From Clostridiales bacterium UBA6363 (GTDB lineage Bacteria; Bacillota; Clostridia; UBA1381): DNA of 42,303 bases. Under the pieces are notes generated by a model. The model worked only from the letters and a program-made list of their open reading frames with translations, was not told the DNA's origin and made no database searches. The position numbers and the translations under genes are program-made. Below are positions 1 to 7,731 of the stretch, one piece after another. Location: assembly GCA_002438865.1 (NCBI GenBank), contig DJRJ01000081.1:308-42610 (forward strand), read 5' to 3'. How positions within the stretch are numbered: position 1 is the stretch's first letter; every line of letters starts with the position of its first letter.

Positions 1-22
1 TACCAAACTGCGCTACATCCCG
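1..22 (-). tRNA. tRNA 5' end, probably tRNA-Pro, cut by the window edge
   Basis: Read on the minus strand, these 22 bases match the start of a bacterial tRNA: acceptor strand CGGGATG, then TAGCGCAG and the GGTA of the D arm. An acceptor beginning CGGG followed by this D arm is typical of bacterial tRNA-Pro. The anticodon lies outside the window, so the isotype is inferred only from the 5' end. Confidence 0.65.
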
Positions 23-109
23 TAGTTCTTTCCACATCCTTCGTCAAACGACTTAAATATAATACCACGAATATTTCCTTTAATCAAACACGATTACGGG
101 CGATTTTGG

Positions 110-1159
110 CTAATTTTCGCTTAAATATCTCTTATTTTCTTTGTTTTTCTTTAATTTTCGCCCTTTTACAGAAAATATAAGTATATAAATTACCACAAAA
201 ATTCCGACGTATCCGCAATAGCGGTATGCGGTGTCAATCAAGGCGGAAAAGGCGGTCATTCCGAAGCATAATCCGCATAAAATTGTTATAATGCACGCCG
301 GTATGCGCCCGGCGTATGTGCCTATTATATTGACCGTGCTGATACCGCTCGACACCGCACTTGACAGCACCGCCGCAAACAGCAGTAATCCGTAAATAAC
401 TGTAACGGCCGTGTTCTGGCGCATTACCATTGTGAGCATCGGGATTTCGCCGAGATTGATTTTGCCGTAGTATATACTTAAAATTCCCCATATCAGTAAC
501 ATCATTGAAAACATTATGCAAGCGCTTACCGCCCCTGTTAAATATGCGTCGGTTTTGTTTTTGATGCGCTTGCTCATGGGTACAAGCACCGCCCCTGCGG
601 TGAGTAAGTTGTATCCGGAATAGCTAAGGGCGGACATAGTCATTTTCGTGTTGTTTGAAAAGGTCTGATGCTCACGGTATGCAAGAAGGTAAATACAGCA
701 CGCAATCGTTCCGATTGTAATGACAGCACCGAGGACAGCATTAAAATTTATTGCGCCGTCCGTGCCGGTAAACAGCACCGCCGCACACAGTGCGCACATA
801 ACGGCAATGCCTATGCGTATGTCTGCACCGAACAGCATATATCCCATACGTCCGCAGCAGGACGACATCACGCAAAAAACCGACAGCCCGTACAAAACCG
901 TTACCGCTTCGGATAAACGCTCAATCGGACGTGGCATAAGCTTTCTTAAATAATCGCTGTAGCAGTCTGTTTTAAACTCAATGCTTTTGCTGAGTATTAC
1001 CGCCGCAAACAGACCAAACAGCAAAGAGGACAGCATTATCCCGAAAAGGCTTGCCTTTCCGTACCTGACAAAAAAGCTTATTATCTCCTGACCCGATGCA
1101 AACCCTGCGCCGACAAGCGCCGCCGCATAAGAAAACGAAACTACAAATATGTTAAACAC
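110..1159 (-). CDS. YkvI-family (COG3949) integral membrane protein
   Basis: A roughly 349-residue, highly hydrophobic protein with about ten membrane segments. The N-terminal segment carries GAGFASGQE, which is characteristic of the YkvI family, a distant relative of APC/LeuT-fold transporters; its substrate is unknown. The GTG at 1159 is chosen because GGAGG lies six bases upstream; the longer TTG reading frame would start upstream of its own ribosome site. It is divergent from the small-protein cluster that starts at 1343. Family assignment is fairly sure, transport function is inference. Confidence 0.8.
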   Translation of the reverse strand: MFNIFVVSFSYAAALVGAGFASGQEIISFFVRYGKASLFGIMLSSLLFGLFAAVILSKSIEFKTDCYSDYLRKLMPRPIERLSEAVTVLYGLSVFCVMSSCCGRMGYMLFGADIRIGIAVMCALCAAVLFTGTDGAINFNAVLGAVITIGTIACCIYLLAYREHQTFSNNTKMTMSALSYSGYNLLTAGAVLVPMSKRIKNKTDAYLTGAVSACIMFSMMLLIWGILSIYYGKINLGEIPMLTMVMRQNTAVTVIYGLLLFAAVLSSAVSSGISTVNIIGTYAGRIPACIITILCGLCFGMTAFSALIDTAYRYCGYVGIFVVIYILIFSVKGRKLKKNKENKRYLSEN

Positions 1160-1251
1160 AGTAAACCTCCGCAAAGTTTTGTTGTAATAATTATATTCCT
1201 TCCTTGTGATGGATATGACGATAAAATTATGTCACATAGTGTAAAAAATGG

Positions 1252-1280
1252 TTGCACAATAAAAACTCTTATGGTATAAT
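1252..1280 (+). promoter_or_regulatory. Sigma-A promoter of the small membrane-protein cluster
   Basis: TTGCAC (1252-1257) and TATAAT (1275-1280) are separated by 17 bases, with an extended -10 TGG. It lies about 60 bases upstream of the start at 1343. Confidence 0.8.
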
Positions 1281-1342
1281 GTGGGTGAGAAGAAAAATAC
1301 GGAGCTGTGTGTTGATGTTAACATTAACGGGGGGTGATCAAA

Positions 1343-1806
1343 ATGAAAAGAATAATTAAAATAATCGGTGTTGTTTTAGGCATATGTGTAGCGGTCGGCT
1401 TTGTGGTGATTTCAATAATGACTATTTGTCCCGGCACGCAGTACGGTACATATGGTGCGGCTACGTATTTTGATGAAAAAGGAGAATATCAACTGTTGGA
1501 CGTTGCCGATGCTTACTTCTTATATGACGCAAAAAACAAAAAAGTATAGGGAGTTTCATACAGTACTATATACAGATTGATGAAAAGGTGTATTTGATAA
1601 CCAATCCGAGCAAGCTTGGAATCAATTATGCAATATTAGACACATACAACGAAATTTTTATTGAAAAAGCGGATCTTAATTATTTCAATGATGATGAAAA
1701 GAAAATTTTTGAGAATACAGATGATATGGTAGACCTCACCAAAAAGAGGAGCAGAGATTTAAAAACCTTAATGGGCTTTATTCCTCAGAAGTGGCGAAAG
1801 TGGTGA
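1343..1806 (+). CDS. Unrecognised membrane-anchored protein, split by a -1 frameshift
   Basis: Frame one starts at ATG 1343 behind a GGGGGGTGAT ribosome site, encodes one N-terminal membrane helix and stops at TAG 1547-1549. The -1 frame is open straight through that stop and runs to 1806, giving about 154 residues in total. The downstream piece has no credible start of its own. The frames meet at an A-rich stretch around 1530-1543 that includes A AAA AAC in the zero-frame phase needed for -1 slippage. It could therefore be a one-base error, a real indel (pseudogene) or programmed frameshifting. No family recognised; it is first in an AT-rich run of similar anchored proteins. Confidence 0.6.
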
Positions 1807-1819
1807 TACAGTTACAGCG

Positions 1820-1842
1820 GCGGAGGTGTATTGCGCCTCCGC
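1820..1842 (+). other. Stem-loop between two small genes
   Basis: A nine-base-pair stem (1820-1828 with 1834-1842, one G-U pair) and five-base loop fall just after the stop at 1806 and before the ribosome site at 1850. No T tract follows, so it may be an RNA processing or stability element rather than a terminator. Confidence 0.5.
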
Positions 1843-1861
1843 TGAGAACAGGAGGTATAAA

Positions 1862-2236
1862 ATGATAAGGAAAGCAGACAAAAAAACATATATAATTATA
1901 TTTTTATTAATTGTCATAGTCGTACAGTCGGCAGTGTTTTGCAAAAAACGTTCGGAAATAATCGATAAGAATTTTTTAATAACACATAATTTCAAAGGTA
2001 ACTGCATACCGGACGAGGAAACGGCAATAGAATACGGCAAGCTTATTTATAAAGTCCGTACGGGAAAAGAATACGAAAATGATGATTTTAATGTAAGGTA
2101 CGATGAGAATAATAAAACATGGAATGTGGTTTTAAAAAAGTATGATGAAAATAATCAGCCGATTATGTATGTGGATTATGCGGGTATTTTTATTTATAAG
2201 GATTACGGTACAATCGTGGCAGACTATATAGGTTAA
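1862..2236 (+). CDS. Unrecognised membrane-anchored protein, possible NTF2-fold (immunity-like) domain
   Basis: About 124 residues. ATG 1862 follows a strong GGAGG at 1851-1855; an upstream in-frame start at 1826 would lie inside the preceding hairpin and is not preferred. One membrane helix spans about residues 11-27. The rest is soluble and presumably extracellular. The pattern PDEETAIEYGKLIY, then DENNKTWNVVLKKY and a final YKDYGTIV resembles the NTF2-fold domain found in some toxin-immunity proteins; this is resemblance by eye only. No toxin gene is adjacent. Confidence 0.7.
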   Translation: MIRKADKKTYIIIFLLIVIVVQSAVFCKKRSEIIDKNFLITHNFKGNCIPDEETAIEYGKLIYKVRTGKEYENDDFNVRYDENNKTWNVVLKKYDENNQPIMYVDYAGIFIYKDYGTIVADYIG

Positions 2237-2258
2237 AGCTTATAAAAACGGTGATTAT

Positions 2259-2765
2259 ATGAAACTGACAACAAAAGAAAAATTGAGTATACTTATAGCC
2301 GCATGTATTGTTTTTATTGAGTTTTGTGTACCGGTATGCGAAACGGTGTACATAGAAGATTATGAAAACAAATATGCCCAAATCATGGCAAGAGAAAAGA
2401 ATATTGCCTGCGATGTATCAATAGTCGGCAGGCAGGTAACTACGGGCGGAACTTCGTTTCGTGTTAAGGAAAGTACAAATAACAGTTTTGCAGGCGATGT
2501 CATGTTTTACGGAATGATTGACCCAAAAGACTTGGCGATTGATGATATTTTTATGTTCAGAGGTATAACGCTGATTGTTAAATCTCCGAAAATCTTTGGC
2601 GGAATACGTATAAAGGATTTGACAATTATGCGCCCGTACCGTGTTATTATGATAGCTGAGAGCAGTACATATAAAAAGAGATATTATGTAAAGGATCTTT
2701 CGGCGAGAGGACATATAAAGTTCTATTTGGGGTTGCTTAATCCGATATTTAAGTGTACACTGTGA
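2259..2765 (+). CDS. Unrecognised protein with N-terminal membrane helix
   Basis: 168 residues, with one hydrophobic helix at about residues 9-28 followed by an apparently extracytoplasmic domain rich in beta-prone residues. The ribosome site is weak (GGTGA four bases upstream), unlike the strong sites of its neighbours, so coupling to the gene 22 bases upstream is possible. No motif or family recognised. It belongs to the run of small anchored proteins between 1.3 and 5.2 kb. Confidence 0.7.
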   Translation: MKLTTKEKLSILIAACIVFIEFCVPVCETVYIEDYENKYAQIMAREKNIACDVSIVGRQVTTGGTSFRVKESTNNSFAGDVMFYGMIDPKDLAIDDIFMFRGITLIVKSPKIFGGIRIKDLTIMRPYRVIMIAESSTYKKRYYVKDLSARGHIKFYLGLLNPIFKCTL

Positions 2766-2782
2766 TTAGAGGAGGGAGTAAA

Positions 2783-3145
2783 ATGCCAAAATCAAAAATT
2801 GTATTAAGAGTGATTACAGCAGTGTTAATTATACTCGGCATATCGGCAGTGGCTTTTGCAGGATATGTTTGGTATTGGATGGGTACAACGGAACTTGTTG
2901 TTGCAAAAGATTATGCTGATCTTGTTGTGGAACAAAATCAGACAGTGGATTATAAAGACTTTATAAATCCGAGCGGTACTACTGACACTTTGAAGCAGAT
3001 AGAACCTGATGTCCGCTTAAAAATTGCAGAATATATGAAAGAGAATAACCTCAAATTAAAAGAGGGTAAACATCATTTTAACAGAGTGAACGGCACATAT
3101 GATAAATATATCAATGATGAGTTCAAATTTGAAAAAATGGAATAA
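2783..3145 (+). CDS. Small membrane-anchored protein, weakly YceG/MltG-like
   Basis: 120 residues from ATG 2783, which follows GGAGGG; an in-frame start at 2753 would overlap the previous gene and lacks a ribosome site. One membrane helix spans about residues 6-28. The C-terminal part (KIAEYMKENNLKLKEGKHHF, then a YDKYINDEFKFEK stretch) recalls the short N-terminal segment of YceG/MltG-type lytic transglycosylases, without any catalytic domain. This is a weak resemblance; no function is claimed. Confidence 0.7.
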   Translation: MPKSKIVLRVITAVLIILGISAVAFAGYVWYWMGTTELVVAKDYADLVVEQNQTVDYKDFINPSGTTDTLKQIEPDVRLKIAEYMKENNLKLKEGKHHFNRVNGTYDKYINDEFKFEKME

Positions 3146-3173
3146 TTTAGATGTTAAGAAAGCAGGAATATTA

Positions 3174-3728
3174 ATGAAAAAGCATATTTTAATCATTATT
3201 CTGTCTATTGGTGTTTTAGGGGCGATTTTTAAAATAGTACCGTACATTGAAATTATTCCTAAAAGACCTGTAGTAAAACATGGGGAATTTCCATTCTGTT
3301 TGACGTTTGAATATGACGGGGAAATTCATGAGGTAAAAGACACCTTAATTTGTGATTATGACGGGTTTGCGGCTGATGCGGCACGAGGGATATATCGAAA
3401 ATGGAAATCTTGTTTAAAAAGCGGTAAGGAACGAATTACATTATTTAAAGAGCAAGAAACAGAAATTTTTTTCTCCCCAAATATCAATCATTGGGAGGCA
3501 GGTGCATTTTTTATGGGAGATAATGAAATTTACGATAAGATCAATATTCCGTTTCCTGACGCATGGTATACCGATGATTTTGAAAGTCACAGGTTAAATG
3601 CATACATAATATCGGCGGACGAATTATGGGACAAGTACAAAATTAAGCTGTTAAGCTGGGATATTGCTTCTCCGATTAAAAATGAGTTTAAGGGTATATT
3701 GACGGTTAAACAGGGGGGATATGTGTGA
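3174..3728 (+). CDS. Unrecognised membrane-anchored protein
   Basis: 184 residues. ATG 3174 is preferred because the protein then begins MKKHIL and runs directly into a hydrophobic helix (about residues 4-22), with AGGA upstream; a longer frame from 3099 overlaps the previous gene. The outer domain has the sequence FPFCLTFEYDGEIHEVKDT, then ICDYDGF and YRKWKSCLKSGKERITLF, a pattern I associate with uncharacterised Firmicutes proteins. Its TGA overlaps the next gene's GTG by four bases, so the two are probably translationally coupled. Confidence 0.75.
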   Translation: MKKHILIIILSIGVLGAIFKIVPYIEIIPKRPVVKHGEFPFCLTFEYDGEIHEVKDTLICDYDGFAADAARGIYRKWKSCLKSGKERITLFKEQETEIFFSPNINHWEAGAFFMGDNEIYDKINIPFPDAWYTDDFESHRLNAYIISADELWDKYKIKLLSWDIASPIKNEFKGILTVKQGGYV

Positions 3729-4567
3729 AAAAATATGCATGGATATTGGGCATAGCAATTATATTGATATTGTGTATTAAAATATTTTATGCACACAATA
3801 CAATCGACCTTGAGGGAAAAATTTTGCTCAATATGAATAACGACGGCAACAAAGAAATAATTGTATATGATTGCAGAACGAAAGAATTTCAAAATACGGG
3901 GATAAATGAATTTCAAGCTGTGTTATCAAAAAATAATACGCTTTTGATAAATGAGTATAATGCTATAAGCGAATATGACCTAAATACCAAAGAGAAAACA
4001 ACTGTTTATCAAGGTGAAACGTTTGATTATTTTGCGGTATGCAATGATAAGCTGTTAAGTTTGTCTAACGATAATTGTATATTTTTGTATAATATTGAAA
4101 CGCGGGAAAAGAAAATCATAGTACAGGATAATGGCTCAACAGTTTATTCGTGGTCGGACAATGGTGAAGATTTATACTATTCTGACAAAAATAACAAGAT
4201 AAAATCCGTCGACATTTTGTCGGGGGAAACAAAAGAAAACGGTATGGGACGTGAGCCTGTTATATGCGGATATGATATGGCATATAGAAACGGAGATAAG
4301 CTGATTGTTAAGAATTTGCAAACGAATACGGAGTATGAGTATAACGGCAAGGCATACAGCTATTGTTTCTCGCCGACAGGCAGAGAGGTACTTATAGAAG
4401 ATGAATTATCCATATGGACAGCAATCAAAAATATTTTCCGCAATGGTATTGTATTGGGGCATAGTGTTGTTGTATGGGACTATGAAAATAATAAACAGAA
4501 TACAATTATTGAGGCATGTACATCTGTTCCGAATTTAATTTGCGGTTGGGAACATTCGGAAAGATAG
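3725..4567 (+). CDS. Membrane-anchored beta-propeller-like protein of unknown function
   Basis: 280 residues from GTG 3725, in the GTGA overlap with the preceding stop and behind a GGGGGG ribosome site. An N-terminal helix (about residues 5-22) is followed by repeated short blocks of the type ISEYDLNTKEKTTVY, IFLYNIETREKKII and SVDILSGETKEN. These are the bead-like strands of WD40/TolB-type propellers. Such proteins usually act as surface or periplasmic scaffolds. No catalytic motif seen; the exact family is unknown. Confidence 0.75.
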   Translation: MKKYAWILGIAIILILCIKIFYAHNTIDLEGKILLNMNNDGNKEIIVYDCRTKEFQNTGINEFQAVLSKNNTLLINEYNAISEYDLNTKEKTTVYQGETFDYFAVCNDKLLSLSNDNCIFLYNIETREKKIIVQDNGSTVYSWSDNGEDLYYSDKNNKIKSVDILSGETKENGMGREPVICGYDMAYRNGDKLIVKNLQTNTEYEYNGKAYSYCFSPTGREVLIEDELSIWTAIKNIFRNGIVLGHSVVVWDYENNKQNTIIEACTSVPNLICGWEHSER

Positions 4568-4611
4568 CAAGACTTAATACTGATTAAGAACTCATTAAAG
4601 GAGGAAATATT

Positions 4612-5169
4612 ATGAAAAGGGCGGTTATTGCCGTTTTGGCGGCAGCGGTAGCTTTGGGATTTTGCTGTGCGTACATATTTGGGAGAGTGTTGCATACGGA
4701 AAATTTTTCGGTTGAAAAAATAGAGATTGCCGATGTCCTTAATGCATCGTATGATTTGGAAAATCCTATGGGGACGTGGGATAATCCCGACATAGAAAAA
4801 TGCCGTCAGGTACTTGATAATCCGCAGGATTATCGGCTTGTAGAAGTAGATTATAGGGTATACAATCCGTCCGAAAAGCTGGAGGCAGTGAATGTAAGAG
4901 CTTATCCGCAAAAGAGTGACGATTTGGTATGCTACACCTCGGGCGACGGATATTTTTTTGTAAATGTGGATTTAAAAACAGACAGAGGTTTTACACAGCG
5001 GATAATTGTTAAAACGCTCGGAAGGACGGACGAGGAAATTTTGCGGCAGTTTAAAGAACGTTATGTAAGCATAAAATATTATAGCAGTTTTCCGGGTGAT
5101 AATCACATCTGTTTCGGACCGTATCGAATACGTAAAATAAAGCCGGAGAATTTGATAAAACCCAAATAA
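4612..5169 (+). CDS. Unrecognised membrane-anchored or secreted protein
   Basis: 185 residues behind a strong AAAGGAGG. The N-terminus (MKRAVIAVLAAAVALGF) is a signal anchor, with no lipobox followed by a typical lipoprotein linker. The outer domain contains two charged helical stretches and no recognised motif. It is the last of the anchored-protein run and ends 12 bases before the sugar kinase, so the kinase may be read from the same transcript. Confidence 0.7.
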   Translation: MKRAVIAVLAAAVALGFCCAYIFGRVLHTENFSVEKIEIADVLNASYDLENPMGTWDNPDIEKCRQVLDNPQDYRLVEVDYRVYNPSEKLEAVNVRAYPQKSDDLVCYTSGDGYFFVNVDLKTDRGFTQRIIVKTLGRTDEEILRQFKERYVSIKYYSSFPGDNHICFGPYRIRKIKPENLIKPK

Positions 5170-5181
5170 GGAGGAGCAGTG

Positions 5182-6117
5182 ATGAAAAACACATTATTTG
5201 CAATAGGTGAGGCGCTTATAGATTTTATACCGAATGAAAGGAACTGCGGATTTTCGGAGGTAAAATCATTTTCGCCGAAAACGGGAGGAGCGCCGGCAAA
5301 TGTCCTGGGAGCGTTTTCAAAGCTCGGCGGAAAAACACAGCTTATAACACAGCTTGGCGACGACCCGTTCGGGCATAAAATAGCCGATGAGCTTAAGGCA
5401 TTCAATATAGGACTTGACAACGTTGTTTTCACAAAAGCGGCAAATACGGCGCTTGCATTTGTGAGCCTTGACGGCGAGGGAAACCGCACGTTTTCATTTT
5501 ACAGAAATCCGTCTGCGGATATGCTCTACAGTGCGGATAATTTGTCCGAAAGCGTTTTTGAGGATTGCTTTGCCCTGCATTTCTGCTCGGTGTCTTTGGG
5601 AGATTTTCCTATGAAAGGCGCACACAGAAAAGCGATCGAGCTTGCAAAGAAAAACGGCGCAATAATCAGCTTTGACCCTAATATAAGACTTCCGCTGTGG
5701 AATGATACGGATTTGCTTAAATCGGCGATTGATGAATTTTTACCTATGGCGGACATAATAAAAGTATCGGACGAGGAGATAGGCTTTATAACGGGTTGCC
5801 AAAATATCAAAGACGGCTGTAAACAATTATTGCATACTGCAAAAATTGTTTTATGCACCTGCGGTGCAGAGGGCGCATATGCGTATACGGACAAATCGGA
5901 AATATATGTTCCGTCAGAAAAAATTTCGGCAAAAGATACCACCGGCGCCGGAGATGCGTTTATCGGCTCATTTTTGTACAGTCTGCATCACAGCCAAAAA
6001 CGCTTGGAGGAGATAACCGAAAGCGAATTGAAAAGCTTTGTGAAAGCGTCAAACAATTACTGTGCAAAAAGCGTTCAAAAGTACGGAGCGATAGAGTCAT
6101 ATCCGACAAACATATAA
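5182..6117 (+). CDS. PfkB-family carbohydrate kinase, probably fructokinase
   Basis: 311 residues, normal for the ribokinase/PfkB family, which phosphorylates sugars with ATP in the cytoplasm. Both family signatures are present: GGAPANVLGAFSKLGG near residues 34-49 and DTTGAGDAFIGSFL near 253-266, with the catalytic Asp at about 258. The general look matches bacterial fructokinases (ScrK type), but substrate cannot be fixed from sequence alone. ATG 5182 is chosen over the GTG one codon upstream because of spacing from AGGAGG. A terminator follows directly. Confidence 0.85.
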   Translation: MKNTLFAIGEALIDFIPNERNCGFSEVKSFSPKTGGAPANVLGAFSKLGGKTQLITQLGDDPFGHKIADELKAFNIGLDNVVFTKAANTALAFVSLDGEGNRTFSFYRNPSADMLYSADNLSESVFEDCFALHFCSVSLGDFPMKGAHRKAIELAKKNGAIISFDPNIRLPLWNDTDLLKSAIDEFLPMADIIKVSDEEIGFITGCQNIKDGCKQLLHTAKIVLCTCGAEGAYAYTDKSEIYVPSEKISAKDTTGAGDAFIGSFLYSLHHSQKRLEEITESELKSFVKASNNYCAKSVQKYGAIESYPTNI

Positions 6118-6123
6118 AAGCAG

Positions 6124-6143
6124 ACAAACCGTAAACGGTTTGT
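6124..6143 (+). repeat. Hairpin repeat, copy 1
   Basis: A perfect inverted repeat ACAAACCG/CGGTTTGT with a four-base loop. A sibling with the same arms and the same preceding CAG lies at 21362-21382 in the prfA leader, so this may be a dispersed palindrome. It also sits directly before the terminator hairpin. Confidence 0.55.
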
Positions 6144-6166
6144 AAGGAGCTGCGGCTCCTTTTTTT
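6144..6166 (+). terminator. Rho-independent terminator after the sugar kinase
   Basis: AAGGAGC pairs with GCTCCTT around a four-base loop, followed by a run of seven T. Confidence 0.9.
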
Positions 6167-6213
6167 GTTACGTAAATTTAATAAAATGTTCAAAAAATCT
6201 GTCAAGATTTATA

Positions 6214-6242
6214 TTGACGTATTTTTTGTTCAATGGTATAAT
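6214..6242 (+). promoter_or_regulatory. Sigma-A promoter of the LCP/division block
   Basis: TTGACG (6214-6219), 17 bases, extended TGG and TATAAT (6237-6242). The leader to the LCP gene is about 125 bases and contains a six-base-pair ACCGTG/CACGGT stem at 6300-6320. Confidence 0.8.
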
Positions 6243-6373
6243 AGATGTGTGTATTTTAATATGGAAGATAACCTTGGGGTTTACATAATGCAAAAACGAA
6301 CCGTGAAGAATATGCACGGTGTGTTTTGCGGTTGTATTTACAGCTGCTTATCGGCGGCGGAATGGAGATTAAT

Positions 6374-7714
6374 GTGAAAACGAAATTTAATGCAAGACGT
6401 TACTTTCAGGTTTTGGGGATAACGCTTGGCGTTATGCTTATAGGAACGCTTGCTTGTCTTGGAATAAATTACAGCGCCGGTCTTAACGGCGAGGAGGTGG
6501 ACAACACCTCGACGGTTGAAGCTTACGGAGGAAAAATAAACGTACTGCTTATGTGTACGGACGTGGACGGACTGCGTACGGACGCAATTATGCTTGCAAG
6601 CTATGATACGGAATCGGGACAGGTTAAGATGCTGTCAATCCCGCGTGATACAAAGGTTTTTGTGGGAAACAGATACCAGAAGATAAACGCCGCTCATGCG
6701 TATATGAAAAACGGCGTTATAGGCGGTCCGACGGCAACCTGTGAGGCAGTAAACAGAATAACGGGTATTCCGATAAACTATTATGTGGATTTCTCGTTTG
6801 ACGCAGTTGCGCACGTTGTGGACGAGCTTGGGCCGATAGACTTTACAATACCCGACCTTTACGGTGACGGCGTGGGTATGGTGTATGATGACCCTGTGCA
6901 GAGTCTGCATATTGATCTGCCCCCCGGCGATTATAAGCTGAACGGTCAGCAGGCGGTATGGGTAATGCGTTACCGTCACGGAAATCCCATATATTACAAT
7001 GAGAAAACGGGAAAGTATTATTTTAAAGGCTACCCCGAGGGCGACAAGGGCAGAATAGAAATGCAGCAAAAGCTTATAAAGGCTATTGTCGATCAGAAGG
7101 TCAATGCGGCAATGATACTCAAAGTCCCCGCAATATTCCAGGCGATTACTTCGGAAATAAAAACAAACTTTACGGCTAAGGATATTATAAAATATTCAAA
7201 ATATCTTACGAATTTCAGCAGTAAGAATATTGAAAGCTATGAGCTTCCGGGTAACTACGGACACGATTCGTCAAACGGCGATGTGTGGGAGGTTGATCTG
7301 GATAAGACAAAGGAGCTTGTGCAGACTGTGTTCGGATATGACGCTGAGGGAATAACGATTGAAAATCCGAATGATAAATCATCGGGCGGTTCTTCGCAGT
7401 CGAAATCGGACAGCAGTAAAGAGAACGAGAAAAAGGCTTCGTCATCTTCAAGCTCGTCCGAAACAAAGCAGAGTAAGAGCAGTTCGTCATCTTCATCGTC
7501 CGGCTCGTCATCATCGGGAACATCGTCGGGAAGTTCTTCGTCGAAATCTTCTTCGTCGGGCAGTTCCTCGTCAGCATCATCGGGTAAGTCGCAGTCATCT
7601 TCGTCGGCATCATCGGGCGAGAGCAGCTCATCGGGCAGTTCTTCGCCTTCAAGCAGCGGCGGCTCATCGGGCGGTTCTTCCGCAGTTAAAACAAAAGACC
7701 TTGATGATGAATGA
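6374..7714 (+). CDS. LytR-CpsA-Psr (LCP) family wall-polymer ligase with long Ser-rich tail
   Basis: LCP proteins sit in the membrane and transfer lipid-linked glycopolymers such as teichoic acid onto peptidoglycan. One membrane helix lies near the N-terminus (YFQVLGITLGVMLIG). The LCP core shows GLRTDAIMLASYD, SIPRDTKV, GPIDFTIP and VMRYRHG followed by DKGRIEMQQKLIKAI, with the Arg and Asp residues that bind the pyrophosphate. The last roughly 100 residues are almost all Ser, Gly and Lys, an extracellular low-complexity tail. I place the start at GTG 6374 behind GGAG; ATG 6362 is the alternative. It leads the block through divIVA, and its stop overlaps an unused ATG before the next gene. Confidence 0.9.
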   Translation: MKTKFNARRYFQVLGITLGVMLIGTLACLGINYSAGLNGEEVDNTSTVEAYGGKINVLLMCTDVDGLRTDAIMLASYDTESGQVKMLSIPRDTKVFVGNRYQKINAAHAYMKNGVIGGPTATCEAVNRITGIPINYYVDFSFDAVAHVVDELGPIDFTIPDLYGDGVGMVYDDPVQSLHIDLPPGDYKLNGQQAVWVMRYRHGNPIYYNEKTGKYYFKGYPEGDKGRIEMQQKLIKAIVDQKVNAAMILKVPAIFQAITSEIKTNFTAKDIIKYSKYLTNFSSKNIESYELPGNYGHDSSNGDVWEVDLDKTKELVQTVFGYDAEGITIENPNDKSSGGSSQSKSDSSKENEKKASSSSSSSETKQSKSSSSSSSSGSSSSGTSSGSSSSKSSSSGSSSSASSGKSQSSSSASSGESSSSGSSSPSSSGGSSGGSSAVKTKDLDDE

Positions 7715-7731
7715 TAAACCGAGGAGGCATA

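Noticed and set aside
668..953. Plus-strand ORFs inside the YkvI gene
   Set aside because: Shadow frames opposite a clear membrane protein, with unnatural His/Arg-rich composition and no start signals.
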